A DNA stretch of 50,819 bases from contig CADCLN010000018.1 in the NCBI GenBank assembly GCA_902802265.1, positions 1 to 50,819 of the forward strand, in the 5' to 3' direction. This document shows positions 15,863 to 24,657 of this stretch, piece after piece. The position numbers were made by a program, and so were the translations under genes. This DNA is from an uncultured Bacteroidales bacterium. GTDB taxonomy: Bacteria; Bacteroidota; Bacteroidia; Bacteroidales; Bacteroidaceae. The notes under the pieces are model-generated. The model had not been told where the DNA came from. It made no database searches and was given only the letters and a program-made list of their open reading frames with translations. Position 1 is the first letter of the stretch; the number at the start of each line of letters is the position of its first letter.

Positions 15863-17746
15863 TCATGAGTTGCCAATGATTTTGAAGGGTTTGTATTCTT
15901 TTCCGTTACCCGAGAAGTCGGCATTCTTGAAGTATTCCACGAAGGTGAGTCGCATGGGGTGAACGAAGGATGATATCATGCAGAGACCGAAGTTGATGCC
16001 ATGACCAAAGAGCAGGATGAGGAGCATCACCAGCTCGTGAAGGACGGGTGTAGATGGGCTCATCTCCATGGCCAAGGAGTTGAACACGCTGCCCAGTACG
16101 CCGCCCGTCAGTCCGAGGGCAAAGAGGCGTATGTAGCTGAGCAGGTCGCCCAACAAGCCTGTTGACATGCCGTATGTAGCCCAGAGGCCACCGCCGAGGT
16201 TCGTGCCTATGCCCAGCAGTTTCTTCAGACTGCCAGCCTTGGCGTAGGCTGCGGGATTGTTGAGGAAGTAGATGCCGAAGGCTGCGATGGCTATGAGGGT
16301 GTAGAGCACGTATTGCAAGGCGACAGGAATGACGACGCCGAACATGGGTAAACCAAAGAGGCAGACTGCGCTAAGGAGTGCGAGCACCCAGGAGAATTTG
16401 CCCACGCCGTAGATGAAGCCGTAGTTTTTCACCGCCTTGCACCCTGCCATGAACATACCGATGAGTACCTGCACGAGTCCGATGATGACGGAAATGACCA
16501 TCATGGGCGAATAGCCAAAGAAGCTGTCCTTCTTCGAGTCGTTGAGGAAGTAGGGCTGGATGGGCTTCATGAATTCCCAATCGACCGTGGAGAGGTCGAT
16601 GCCGAAGAATGTGCCCGTGATGAATCCGCAAATGCAGGTCATGCCGCCGAGCAGGGCTCCCAGCTGACCGTAAGCCTTCAGAGCGGGTTTCTTGAAGATG
16701 ATGAGCAGCGAAACGGCTGTGATAATGAGTCCGTAGCCCATGTCGCCCATGCAGAGTCCGAAGAAGAGCATGAAGAAGGGCGCAAAGAGCGGAAGCGGGT
16801 CGATGTCGTGATAGTTGGGCAGCGAGTACATACGCAGGATTGGCTCGAAGAGTGTGGCAAACTTGCTGTTCACAATCTTGATGGGCACATCGTCGTCGAA
16901 AGCTGGGTCGGCCAGTTCGTAATAGATGCCTGCCCTGTCCAGATAGGAGGTGACATCGGCTGACTTTTCTGCCAATGTCCAGCCTATCATCAGCTTCACG
17001 GCGTCGTCGGCAATGGACTGCTTGCTGAGGTGCACCTTGGAGAGCTGGATGTTGTTCTCGTTGGCCAACTGTGCTGCGAGGATGCTGGGAAGGTATTCCG
17101 CATGGATGGCCAACAGGGATTCGTGCACTTCTGCTATCTGCTGCTCTATGACCTGGGTTTCGTTCTTGTAGTACGACAATGACTGCCCTGGCAGTTCCAG
17201 CCGTTCAGCCGTGATGGGGGGCTCTGCGTCGGCAAAGGCTACAAAGTAAATCTTCTTGTTCTGCTCGGCAATGGGCGTAGCAAAATACTGTTCGCCCCAC
17301 TCTGCCTTGTAAAGTTTTGCAGGCACAGAGAAGAAGTACATGTTGGTGCCCGCCTCAGACAGCTGGTGCACCGCCTGCCAAGAGAAATCGCCCCAGGGCT
17401 CCAATTTGCTGATAGCGGCATTTGCGCTGTCGAGTTCATGCTTCAGACGGTTTTCCTGATCGACGAGCTGTTCCACTTCGTCCAGTTTCTGCAGCCCCGC
17501 AGCTGTATCGGCTGGTTTGGCAGAATAGACACCTTGGGGCGTGTAGGATTCTTTGGCGTAGTCAAGCGTCTGAATCACTTTCTTGAAGCGGTCGGCCAAA
17601 GCGATGCCCTGTGTGAGTTCGTCGCTGGTGGCGCCTTGCTGCAGTTCCTGCACATGGATGACTCCCAGCTGACGGATATCATGGATGAACTGGTCGTATT
17701 CCCCGTTGGTAATGAGGAACGTGAGTTTCTTCATTTTCTGAATCAT
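15863..17746 (-). CDS. atpI: V-type ATPase subunit I (membrane stator)
   Basis: The 627-residue stator subunit provides the ion half-channels next to the K ring. Residues ~1-320 are a cytoplasmic coiled-coil/alpha-beta arm; about seven membrane helices follow. The family motif LLSYIRLFALGLTGG holds the essential Arg near residue 540, and PMRLTFVEYFKNADFSGNGKEYKPF is the conserved C-terminus. The ATG at 17746 overlaps the stop of subunit D by four bases (ATGA), indicating translational coupling. A second in-frame ATG four codons on is an alternative start. Confidence 0.95.
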   Translation of the reverse strand: MIQKMKKLTFLITNGEYDQFIHDIRQLGVIHVQELQQGATSDELTQGIALADRFKKVIQTLDYAKESYTPQGVYSAKPADTAAGLQKLDEVEQLVDQENRLKHELDSANAAISKLEPWGDFSWQAVHQLSEAGTNMYFFSVPAKLYKAEWGEQYFATPIAEQNKKIYFVAFADAEPPITAERLELPGQSLSYYKNETQVIEQQIAEVHESLLAIHAEYLPSILAAQLANENNIQLSKVHLSKQSIADDAVKLMIGWTLAEKSADVTSYLDRAGIYYELADPAFDDDVPIKIVNSKFATLFEPILRMYSLPNYHDIDPLPLFAPFFMLFFGLCMGDMGYGLIITAVSLLIIFKKPALKAYGQLGALLGGMTCICGFITGTFFGIDLSTVDWEFMKPIQPYFLNDSKKDSFFGYSPMMVISVIIGLVQVLIGMFMAGCKAVKNYGFIYGVGKFSWVLALLSAVCLFGLPMFGVVIPVALQYVLYTLIAIAAFGIYFLNNPAAYAKAGSLKKLLGIGTNLGGGLWATYGMSTGLLGDLLSYIRLFALGLTGGVLGSVFNSLAMEMSPSTPVLHELVMLLILLFGHGINFGLCMISSFVHPMRLTFVEYFKNADFSGNGKEYKPFKIIGNS

Positions 17747-18360
17747 ACGGCTTGCTCTTCCTCCTTTCTTGCCCGTGCCTCTTGCAGGGACTTGAGAATC
17801 TTCTGTGACGATTTGCTGAGGTTTTCCTCGTCTTCCATAAATCGCTTAATCTTGCGGACAGCCTCTTGGAAGCCTGGAATCTGCACTTTTTCGAAGAGGT
17901 TTACTTTCTGCGTAGTCTTCTTGCGTGCATGGTCGAGCAGGTAGAGCTTTGCCATGACAAATTCGCGCTCCACGGCTGTCTTGGCAAGTCCCTGCAACAG
18001 ACGGATGCCGTCGAAGTACCATTTGGGTGCGCTGAACAGGCCGAAGGGCTTTACGTCCAGTTCTATATTTTTTAATATAGGTACGCGCACGCCCGCAATC
18101 TTCTTCACATCCAGTTCCACGTCTTTCAGAGTGACCAGCGAAGTGTCGAACTCACCCCACAGGGCATACATCGACTCGTAGCCGCCAATCTGACTTTGCA
18201 GTCGGGCTTCCAGTTCTTCGGCTTCTTCCTTGCAGCGTTTCACCTCCAGCCGCAACGCTGTCTCCTTGTTCTTGATGATGGGGAGGGTGCGCTGCCGCAT
18301 CTTGAGGTTCTTCTCAATCTGCTGCAAAGAGGTTTTATTGTATTGAAACTTTATTGCCAT
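17743..18360 (-). CDS. atpD: V-type ATPase subunit D (central rotor shaft)
   Basis: Subunit D forms the coiled-coil rotor shaft through the A3B3 head. The start is set at ATG 18360 because MAIKFQYNKTSLQQIEKNLKMR is the family N-terminus and because this ATG overlaps the subunit-B stop by one base (TAATG); the longer frame upstream lies inside atpB. The ~205-residue product is mostly two long helices with a short middle domain and the C-terminal QKVNLFEKVQIPGFQEAVRKIKRFMEDEE segment. Confidence 0.95.
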   Translation of the reverse strand: MAIKFQYNKTSLQQIEKNLKMRQRTLPIIKNKETALRLEVKRCKEEAEELEARLQSQIGGYESMYALWGEFDTSLVTLKDVELDVKKIAGVRVPILKNIELDVKPFGLFSAPKWYFDGIRLLQGLAKTAVEREFVMAKLYLLDHARKKTTQKVNLFEKVQIPGFQEAVRKIKRFMEDEENLSKSSQKILKSLQEARARKEEEQAV

Positions 18361-19682
18361 TATTTCCAATAAGTATCGGTAAACTCTTTCTTGATGTTGA
18401 CCTCTTCCAGCTTGAAGTATTTCTTGAAGAGTGTCCATGTTACGTCGAGCATTTCCTCAGTGTCGAGGTTCACGTCGATGGCCAGGAGCTTGTCGGCATA
18501 TTCCTTGGCGAAGTCCAGGCAGCGGTTGTCGTAGTCGGTCAGGTCGAAACCGTTCTCCAGCTTGGTCTTGGCATTGGCTGCATCGGAGTAAAGGCGGATG
18601 GCTGCGTTCATCACCTGCGAGTGGTCCTTACGGGTCTTCTTGCCTGCCACCAGCTGCTTCAGACGTGAAAGTGAACGGAACGGGTCAACGATGACCTTAC
18701 CGATATCGGAGTCGCGACGCAGATAGAGCTGACCTTCGGTGATGTAGCCCGTATTGTCTGGCACAGCGTGTGTGATGTCGCCGCCTGAAAGTGTGGTCAC
18801 GGCAATGATGGTGATGGAGCCGCCACCGGCACTCTCTGGGAACTGAACAGCCTTCTCGTAAATCTTTGCCAAGTCGGAATAGAGCGAACCAGGCATGGAG
18901 TCTTTCGAAGGAATCTGGTCCATACGGTTCGACACGATAGAGAGCGAGTCGGCGTATGAAGTCATATCCGTCAAGAGCACAAGCACCGTCTCGTGTTTCT
19001 CCACCGCAAAGTATTCGGCTGCCGTCAATGCCATGTCTGGCACAAGCAGACGCTCCACAGCGGGGTCTTCGGTGGTATTCATGAAGGCAATGATGCGGTC
19101 GAGCGCACCAGCCTCCGAGAAGGTGTTTTTGAAATAATAGTAGTCGTCGTTGGTCATACCCATGCCGCCGAGAATAATCTTATCCACCTTGGCACGCAGG
19201 GCAACCAAAGCCATCACTTCGTTGAAAGGCTGGTCGGGGTCGGCAAAGAAGGGAATCTTCTGGCCAGACACCAGCGTGTTGTTCAGGTCGATGCCGGCAA
19301 TACCCGTGGCAATCAGTTCGCTGGGCTGCTTACGGCGTACAGGGTTCACAGAGGGGCCGCCAATCTCCACATCTTTACCCTCGATGGCAGGGCCACCGTC
19401 GATGGGGTCGCCATAGGCATTGAAGAAACGTCCTGCCAACTGGTCGCTCACTTTCAATGAGGGAGCCTTGCCAAGGAACACAACTTCGGCATTGGTAGGA
19501 ATGCCTCCTGTGCCCTCAAACACCTGCAACGTCACGTCGTCGCCACTGATTTTCACTACCTGAGCCAGCTTGCCGTTGATGGTAGCAAGCTCATCATATC
19601 CTACGCCCTTTGCTTTGAGGGCAACTGTGGCCTTTGTGATTTGGCCAATCTTTGTATATACTTTCTGAAAAGCTGTAGCCAT
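18360..19682 (-). CDS. atpB: V-type ATPase subunit B (non-catalytic head)
   Basis: Subunit B alternates with A in the hexameric head and contributes the arginine finger. The 440-residue product has the family length and motifs: GRFFNAYGDPIDGGP near residue 85, GIAGIDLNNTLVSGQKIPFF in the degenerate P-loop region (no Walker A, as expected), LVLLTDMTSYADSLSIVSNRMDQIPSKDSMPGSLYSDLA around 235-280, and PFRSLSRLKQ. It begins 11 bases after atpA ends. Confidence 0.97.
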   Translation of the reverse strand: MATAFQKVYTKIGQITKATVALKAKGVGYDELATINGKLAQVVKISGDDVTLQVFEGTGGIPTNAEVVFLGKAPSLKVSDQLAGRFFNAYGDPIDGGPAIEGKDVEIGGPSVNPVRRKQPSELIATGIAGIDLNNTLVSGQKIPFFADPDQPFNEVMALVALRAKVDKIILGGMGMTNDDYYYFKNTFSEAGALDRIIAFMNTTEDPAVERLLVPDMALTAAEYFAVEKHETVLVLLTDMTSYADSLSIVSNRMDQIPSKDSMPGSLYSDLAKIYEKAVQFPESAGGGSITIIAVTTLSGGDITHAVPDNTGYITEGQLYLRRDSDIGKVIVDPFRSLSRLKQLVAGKKTRKDHSQVMNAAIRLYSDAANAKTKLENGFDLTDYDNRCLDFAKEYADKLLAIDVNLDTEEMLDVTWTLFKKYFKLEEVNIKKEFTDTYWK

Positions 19683-19693
19683 AGTGTCTATTA

Positions 19694-21436
19694 TTATGCG
19701 GCAAGCATATCCCTGATTTGTGATACAAACATGTTATACATTTCACTCTTGTACTCCGAGTAGTTCATCTGCTTGCAGAGGTTGATGAGCTTACGGAAGT
19801 AATCTACACAGTCGAGGAAAGTGTCGAAGTGGAAGTCTTTCTCACAAATCTCTGTGACGAGGTCGAGAATAGCTTCCTGGCGTTCCAGGCTGGTCACGGC
19901 ATCTACCTCGTCGAAGGCATCCTGCTGAAGCACCACGAAGTCGATGATTTCCGATTTCCAGAACACCACGTGATAGTCCACAGGCACACCGTCGTCACCC
20001 AGGATGTTGATTTGCTCGGCAATCTCCTTGCCGCGCTGCATACGGGTCTTCAGGGCAAGCACCTTTGGAATCCACTTGTCGTTAATCTTCTTTGATATGT
20101 ATTCCGAAAACTCGGGGTATTCCAGGTATTTTGAATAGGATTCAATCGGGTTCACAGCCGGATAGCGCTTCTTGTCGGCACGGTCCTGCTCCAGTCCGTA
20201 GAAGCAACGAGCCACCTTCTTGGTGTTCTCCGTCACAGGTTCCTTCAAGTTACCGCCAGCAGGAGAAACTGTTCCGATGAAGGTAATACTGCCCACCTCT
20301 CCGTTGTTCAGATAGACATAGCCGGCACGGCCGTAGAAGTTGGAGATGAGGGCACCCAGGTCCATCGGGAAAGCATCAGGGCCAGGCAGTTCCTCCATAC
20401 GGTTCGACATCTCGCGCAGAGCCTGTGCCCAGCGCGATGTGGAGTCGGCCATCAGCAGCACGCGCAAACCCATGGAACGATAATATTCTGCCATTGTCAT
20501 GGCTGTATAGACTGAAGCTTCACGGGCAGCCACAGGCATGTTCGATGTGTTGGCAATGATGATGGTGCGTTCCATCAGCTTGCGGCCTGTATGGGGGTCG
20601 TCCAGTTCGGGGAATTCGGTAAAGATTTCCACTACCTCGTTGGCACGTTCACCACAGGCTGCGATGATTACGATGTCGGCCTCTGCCTGCTTTGAAATGG
20701 CGTGCTGAAGCACCGTCTTGCCTGTACCGAAAGGACCAGGGATGAAGCCTGTGCCACCCTCCACGATGGGGTTGAAAGTGTCGATTGTGCGTACACCTGT
20801 TTCCAGGAGCTTAAAGGGGCGTGGCTTCTCCTTGTAGTTGGTCATGGCGAACTTCACGGGCCAGTGCTGAACCATATCCACCTGCACTTCGGTGCCGTCC
20901 TCCTTCTGGAGTACAGCCACCACGTCGTGAATCTTGTATTCACCAGCCTTCACGATGCTCTTCACCTTAGCCTTGCCCTCCATCTGGAAGGGAGCCATGA
21001 TTTTGAGCTTCTGCGAGTTTTCAATTACTTCGCCCAGCCAGTCGCTGCTCTGCACTTCGTCGCCCACCTTGACCAGCGGGGTGAAGCCCCAGGGGCGTTC
21101 AGCGTCGAGCGGTTCGGTGTATTGGCCACGACGCAGGAATACGCCCTCCATCTTGTCGAGGTCGTTCTGCAGACCGTCGTAGTTTTTCGACAACATGCCT
21201 GGTCCGAGCTGCACTTCGAGCATGTGACCTGTAAATTCGGCTGGAGCACCCACCTTCAGTCCGCGTGTAGATTCAAACACCTGGACATACACGTCTGTGC
21301 CCAACACCTTGATGACCTCTGACATCAAGCGGTCACCACCAGTCTCGATGTAACAGATTTCGCCCTGGCGGACAGGACCGTCCACACGAAGGGTCACCAT
21401 GTTGGCAATTACGCCACTTACTGTTCCTTTTGTCAT
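19694..21436 (-). CDS. atpA: V-type ATPase subunit A (catalytic)
   Basis: Catalytic ATP-hydrolysing/synthesising subunit. The 580-residue length matches bacterial V-type A subunits and includes the extra 'bulge' domain that F-type beta subunits lack. The Walker A loop GPFGTGKT is at ~234-241, the catalytic Glu region at IIAACGERANEVVEIFTEFPEL, Walker B at LRVLLMADSTSRWAQALRE, and the C-terminal SYSKYLEYPEF segment is present. It lies between DUF2764 and atpB. Confidence 0.98.
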   Translation of the reverse strand: MTKGTVSGVIANMVTLRVDGPVRQGEICYIETGGDRLMSEVIKVLGTDVYVQVFESTRGLKVGAPAEFTGHMLEVQLGPGMLSKNYDGLQNDLDKMEGVFLRRGQYTEPLDAERPWGFTPLVKVGDEVQSSDWLGEVIENSQKLKIMAPFQMEGKAKVKSIVKAGEYKIHDVVAVLQKEDGTEVQVDMVQHWPVKFAMTNYKEKPRPFKLLETGVRTIDTFNPIVEGGTGFIPGPFGTGKTVLQHAISKQAEADIVIIAACGERANEVVEIFTEFPELDDPHTGRKLMERTIIIANTSNMPVAAREASVYTAMTMAEYYRSMGLRVLLMADSTSRWAQALREMSNRMEELPGPDAFPMDLGALISNFYGRAGYVYLNNGEVGSITFIGTVSPAGGNLKEPVTENTKKVARCFYGLEQDRADKKRYPAVNPIESYSKYLEYPEFSEYISKKINDKWIPKVLALKTRMQRGKEIAEQINILGDDGVPVDYHVVFWKSEIIDFVVLQQDAFDEVDAVTSLERQEAILDLVTEICEKDFHFDTFLDCVDYFRKLINLCKQMNYSEYKSEMYNMFVSQIRDMLAA

Positions 21437-21482
21437 ATATCTGATTTTTCTTTATTTCGTTGTTTAAGTCATCTCGTTGTTT

Positions 21483-22349
21483 TCACCTCTCCTGCCTATT
21501 GTAGCCGGCGGTTTTCACCTGGAATTCTTCAGGCACACGGGCTTCGCCGCGCAGGTCTTCAATGATTTGGCTGAAGGTCTCCTTGCCTTTCTCCGGATCG
21601 AGCAGTTCCCAGCGCTCCAGCATACGCAACTTGCAGAGGTATGCAAAGACAGCCTCGATGCTGAACGGCTCGAAGAAAGTCTGATCGTCCAGCCAGATCC
21701 ACTTGAAGGCATCAATCTTTTTCTCCTTCAGCACGGGGTCTTGACAGTCCACAATCTGCATCAGGTCCTTCACATAGTCGAACTCGTGCGAGAGGTCGAA
21801 GTCCTTGGTATTGTTGTTCAGTATCATTTCCGTCACTTCGTTCTCGCCCTGGATGTAGTCAGCCACCGCCCAACCGTTCTGACGGGCAATCATGGCCGTG
21901 AGGATGTTGGTGATGTCAAGATTGAGTGAATACCACTCGCGAATCATCCGGTCGGGACACGTCGCGGCATACTCGTAGAATGCCAGCAGCATAGCATCTT
22001 CTGCATACCACCCCTGCGCATCCTTATTATAATTATAGTCACGCGCAAACTCGGAGAGGAATGCAGGATAACGATGTACGTTGAAGTTCATCTCGCGGGC
22101 CGAAGTGATCAGGTCGCGATACTGCTCCATCGTGTAGTTGCCGTTCAGGCTTATCTCCGCATCGGGATTCTTCAGCAACCGCACCAGATTCTTGCAGTCG
22201 TTTTCAAGGAAGAAATAGAACATCAGCCCCTTGTCACGTTCCGTGAGCTGCATTTCCATTTCCTCGCGAAGGTCTGACATACTGACCGGCGCAGGGCTGT
22301 CGAGCGAGATGTCAGGCAACCCTGCCATCATGCAATAGTAATTTGCCAT
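21483..22349 (-). CDS. DUF2764 V-ATPase-associated protein
   Basis: A 288-residue protein starting MANYYCMMAGLPDISLD, recognised as the DUF2764 family, which occurs between subunits E and A in V-ATPase operons of Bacteroidota, Chlamydiae and spirochaetes. Composition is helical and acidic with no membrane segment, so it is probably a peripheral stalk or connector protein. Because no recognisable C (AC39-like) subunit is encoded in this operon, a role in place of subunit C is a reasonable inference; direct evidence from this sequence is only synteny. It starts three bases after atpE stops. Confidence 0.88.
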   Translation of the reverse strand: MANYYCMMAGLPDISLDSPAPVSMSDLREEMEMQLTERDKGLMFYFFLENDCKNLVRLLKNPDAEISLNGNYTMEQYRDLITSAREMNFNVHRYPAFLSEFARDYNYNKDAQGWYAEDAMLLAFYEYAATCPDRMIREWYSLNLDITNILTAMIARQNGWAVADYIQGENEVTEMILNNNTKDFDLSHEFDYVKDLMQIVDCQDPVLKEKKIDAFKWIWLDDQTFFEPFSIEAVFAYLCKLRMLERWELLDPEKGKETFSQIIEDLRGEARVPEEFQVKTAGYNRQER

Positions 22350-22352
22350 GCT

Positions 22353-22943
22353 TTAAAAAATCATTTCAACCAGTTGTGGACGCAGGAAATTCTTGAAATA
22401 CTGCTCAAACTCAGCAGCACCGAAGTTCACCTTGTAGCTACCGTCGGCGGGCTGGATGGTGAACTGAGCCTTCTGGCCGTTCACCTCTTCAATCTTCACA
22501 CCCTTGTCGAGCAGCGCCTTGGCCTTCTGGGCAAAGAACGCCTTCAGCCCCGCAGCGTCTGCTGTGCTGATGACGATGTCCTCACCAGCACCCCATTTCT
22601 CTGCCAGCTTCAGGATAAACTGGTTCATGAAGTCCTTGTCGGCAGTAACGGCGCCCGCAGCTTCCTTCACAATCTTGTCACCCACCACGTTGGCCACTTC
22701 GCTCTTCAGAGCTTCCAGCGCCTGTGCGGCGTACATCTTGACTTCAGCCTGCATGTTCTGCTGCTGAGCCTTCACATTCTTCTGAGCAGCCTGCTCCACT
22801 TCTCCGGCAGCAGCCTGTGCCTCTGCCACAATCTGGGCAGCCTGTTCCTTGGCCTGGGCAATGATTTTTTCAGCTTCGGCATTGCCACGCTCCACGCCTT
22901 CGCGCAGGAGCTTCTCGGTCAACTCTTGTATTTTACCTTCCAT
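22353..22943 (-). CDS. atpE: V-type ATPase subunit E (peripheral stalk)
   Basis: First gene of the V-ATPase operon. The 196-residue product has the subunit-E plan: a long Ala/Glu/Gln-rich N-terminal helix (RGNAEAEKIIAQAKEQAAQIVAEAQ to ~residue 65) that pairs in the peripheral stalk, and a C-terminal globular domain binding the head. The usual stalk partner G (or H) is not recognisable in the operon. Confidence 0.92.
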   Translation of the reverse strand: MEGKIQELTEKLLREGVERGNAEAEKIIAQAKEQAAQIVAEAQAAAGEVEQAAQKNVKAQQQNMQAEVKMYAAQALEALKSEVANVVGDKIVKEAAGAVTADKDFMNQFILKLAEKWGAGEDIVISTADAAGLKAFFAQKAKALLDKGVKIEEVNGQKAQFTIQPADGSYKVNFGAAEFEQYFKNFLRPQLVEMIF

Positions 22944-22977
22944 GTGTTATATGTTTTGTAATAATTGGATTCCGTTA

Positions 22978-22985
22978 CAAATTTA
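22978..22985 (-). promoter_or_regulatory. Probable -7 box of the V-ATPase operon
   Basis: TAAATTTG on the minus strand, 35 bases upstream of the atpE ATG, fits TAnnTTTG. No clear -33 TTTG at 19-21 bases. Confidence 0.5.
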
Positions 22986-23063
22986 CGACTTTTTTCTGAA
23001 TCCGTCACTATTTTCCCATACAAAAATGTATAAAGCGCGTAAAAAGAGCAGGAAAGCAATACA

Positions 23064-23217
23064 AAACGAGCGAGAAAACTATGCCGTCGCGACAGCAATG
23101 CAGTGCCAGACGAGTAGCACAGTTATGCCACGGCAGTAGCACAGTTATGCCACGGCAGTAGCAATGCAGTGCCAGACGAGCAGCATAGTTATGCCACGGC
23201 AGGAAGAGAACTGCGAC
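23064..23217 (-). repeat. 22-bp modular repeat array B (7 units)
   Basis: On the minus strand, seven contiguous 22-bp units occupy 23196-23217, 23174-23195, 23152-23173, 23130-23151, 23108-23129, 23086-23107 and a decayed 23064-23085. The unit at 23174-23195 is identical to those at 5280-5301 and 5412-5433. The same words (CTGCAT; TAACTG/TAACTA) and cores (TGCTAC/TGCTGC) as in array A are used, but their order differs: two TAACTG units are adjacent here. Confidence 0.9.
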
Positions 23218-23301
23218 ACACAGACAGAAAACCTCTGCTCAAGGGAAGAGATGCTACTGCTCCATTGCGCCTGCCAGTCCCCAGAAGGTTCGGGATACAA
23301 T
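23218..23301 (-). repeat. Conserved head of repeat element B
   Basis: Reverse-complement counterpart of 5174-5257, about 90% identical by eye, joined to array B exactly as the first copy is joined to array A. The two elements are thus inverted relative to each other, 18 kb apart. Confidence 0.8.
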
Positions 23302-23307
23302 TTTTGC

Positions 23308-23358
23308 TTGCCAGTTGGCCAATTCGTGTATATAGGGAGCGAATTGGCCGGCTGGCAA
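23308..23358. repeat. 19-bp inverted repeat upstream of pyrB
   Basis: TTGCCAGTTGGCCAATTCG (23308-23326) pairs with 23340-23358 at 17 of 19 positions around a 13-base AT-rich loop. It lies 75 bases before the pyrB -7 box. It could be an operator, a terminator for the opposite direction, or the edge of repeat element B. Confidence 0.7.
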
Positions 23359-23431
23359 CAATAAATCCCCCAAAATCCCGTCCTTTAAACATTATTTTCG
23401 GTTGAAATTTTACCATTCCACAAAAAATGCG

Positions 23432-23439
23432 TAACTTTG
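23432..23439 (+). promoter_or_regulatory. -7 box of pyrB
   Basis: TAACTTTG matches TAnnTTTG exactly and lies 21 bases before the ATG at 23461. Because it overlaps an in-frame TTG-type start at 23437, it rules out that longer pyrB start. Confidence 0.6.
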
Positions 23440-23460
23440 CACAAAATTCAGAGACACACA

Positions 23461-24393
23461 ATGGAAAACAGAAGCATTGTTTCGATAGCCGACTACAGCA
23501 GGGAGAAGATTCAGAGCCTGCTCGACATGGCGGCAGAGTTTGAACAGAAGCCCAACCGCAAACTGCTGGAAGGCAAGGTGGTAGCCACACTGTTCTTTGA
23601 GCCAAGCACACGCACAAGACTCAGTTTCGAGACGGCAGCCAACCGGCTGGGCGCACGAGTCATTGGTTTCAGCGACCCGAAGGCCACCAGTTCGTCGAAG
23701 GGCGAGACGCTGAAAGACACCATCAAGATGGTGAGCAACTATGCCGATGTTATCGTCATGCGCCACTATCTGGAAGGAGCCGCGCAGTATGCCAGCGAAG
23801 TGACCGACGTTCCCATCATCAATGCTGGCGACGGATCAAATCTGCACCCGTCGCAAACCATGCTCGACCTCTACTCTATCCGCAAGACACAGGGCAAGCT
23901 GGACGACCTGAACATCTACATGGTGGGCGACCTGAAGTACGGACGCACCATCCACTCGCTGCTGATGTCAATGCGCAAGTACAACCCCACGTTCACTTTC
24001 ATCGCTCCCAAGGAGCTGGAAATGCCGGAGGAATACAAGCTCTACTGCAAGGAGCAGGGCATTCGCTACCATGAACGGCAGGACTTCGACGAGGAAACCC
24101 TCCGCGACTGCGACATACTCTACATGACCCGCGTACAGCGAGAACGCTTCTCCGACCTGATGGAATATGAACGCGTGAAGGACGCCTACATTCTGCGGGC
24201 CGACATGCTCTCGAAGTGCCGTCCGAACATGAAGATTCTGCATCCACTGCCTCGCGTGAACGAAATCCAGTACGACGTGGACGACAGTCCGCACGCATAC
24301 TATTTCCAGCAAGCCCAGAACGGCCTCTATGCCCGCGAAGCCCTCATCTGCGACGTGCTGGGCATCGGCATTGAAGAAATCAAGAAAGCATAA
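23461..24393 (+). CDS. pyrB: Aspartate carbamoyltransferase catalytic subunit
   Basis: Catalyses carbamoyl phosphate + L-aspartate to carbamoyl aspartate, the committed step of pyrimidine synthesis. The 310-residue product has the carbamoyl-phosphate signature [13 protein letters not shown], the second-subunit loop [23 protein letters not shown] and the late HPLPRVNEI. The start [13 protein letters not shown] fits E. coli-like PyrB and follows the promoter. Unusually, a toxin-antitoxin pair separates it from its regulatory partner pyrI. It opens a run of nine co-directional genes ending at 33.2 kb. Confidence 0.98.
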   Translation: MENRSIVSIADYSREKIQSLLDMAAEFEQKPNRKLLEGKVVATLFFEPSTRTRLSFETAANRLGARVIGFSDPKATSSSKGETLKDTIKMVSNYADVIVMRHYLEGAAQYASEVTDVPIINAGDGSNLHPSQTMLDLYSIRKTQGKLDDLNIYMVGDLKYGRTIHSLLMSMRKYNPTFTFIAPKELEMPEEYKLYCKEQGIRYHERQDFDEETLRDCDILYMTRVQRERFSDLMEYERVKDAYILRADMLSKCRPNMKILHPLPRVNEIQYDVDDSPHAYYFQQAQNGLYAREALICDVLGIGIEEIKKA

Positions 24394-24406
24394 AAACAGA
24401 GAGATT

Positions 24407-24655
24407 ATGGCTACAACAAACACACAGAGACGGCGCATCTCGATAGACCTGCCCATCTATGCCATCGGTCGCCTTGACCAGATGGCCAAGGAAAACCATG
24501 TCAGCAGGAAAAGTTTCCTGGAAAGCTATCTGCTGGACAGTCTCTACCATGAGCCAAACGAAGTGACCCTTGCGGCTATGAAGGAGGCTGAGGAAGGAAT
24601 AAACCTTGAACCGCTGGACGCTTATCATTTCAGGGAATATTTAGAAACACTTTGA
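24407..24655 (+). CDS. Ribbon-helix-helix antitoxin
   Basis: An 82-residue DNA-binding antitoxin. The start MATTNTQRRR was chosen because it is 13 bases after pyrB stops; the longer frame lies inside pyrB. RRRISIDLPIYAIGRLDQMA followed by HVSRKSFLESYLLDSL is a ribbon-helix-helix fold (strand then two helices); the C-terminal tail NEVTLAAMKEAEEGINLEPL is the likely toxin-wrapping part. The toxin ATG follows two bases after its stop, so the pair is translationally linked. It probably represses transcription together with the toxin. Confidence 0.85.
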   Translation: MATTNTQRRRISIDLPIYAIGRLDQMAKENHVSRKSFLESYLLDSLYHEPNEVTLAAMKEAEEGINLEPLDAYHFREYLETL

Positions 24656-24657
24656 CA

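Larger units (their letters stand above)
22944..23460. other. Divergent gap between V-ATPase and pyrB holding repeat element B
   Basis: This 517-base gap contains the atpE and pyrB -7 boxes at its two ends, the 22-bp array B and its head (23064-23301), and a long hairpin (23308-23358). No protein-coding frame is convincing. Confidence 0.6.
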
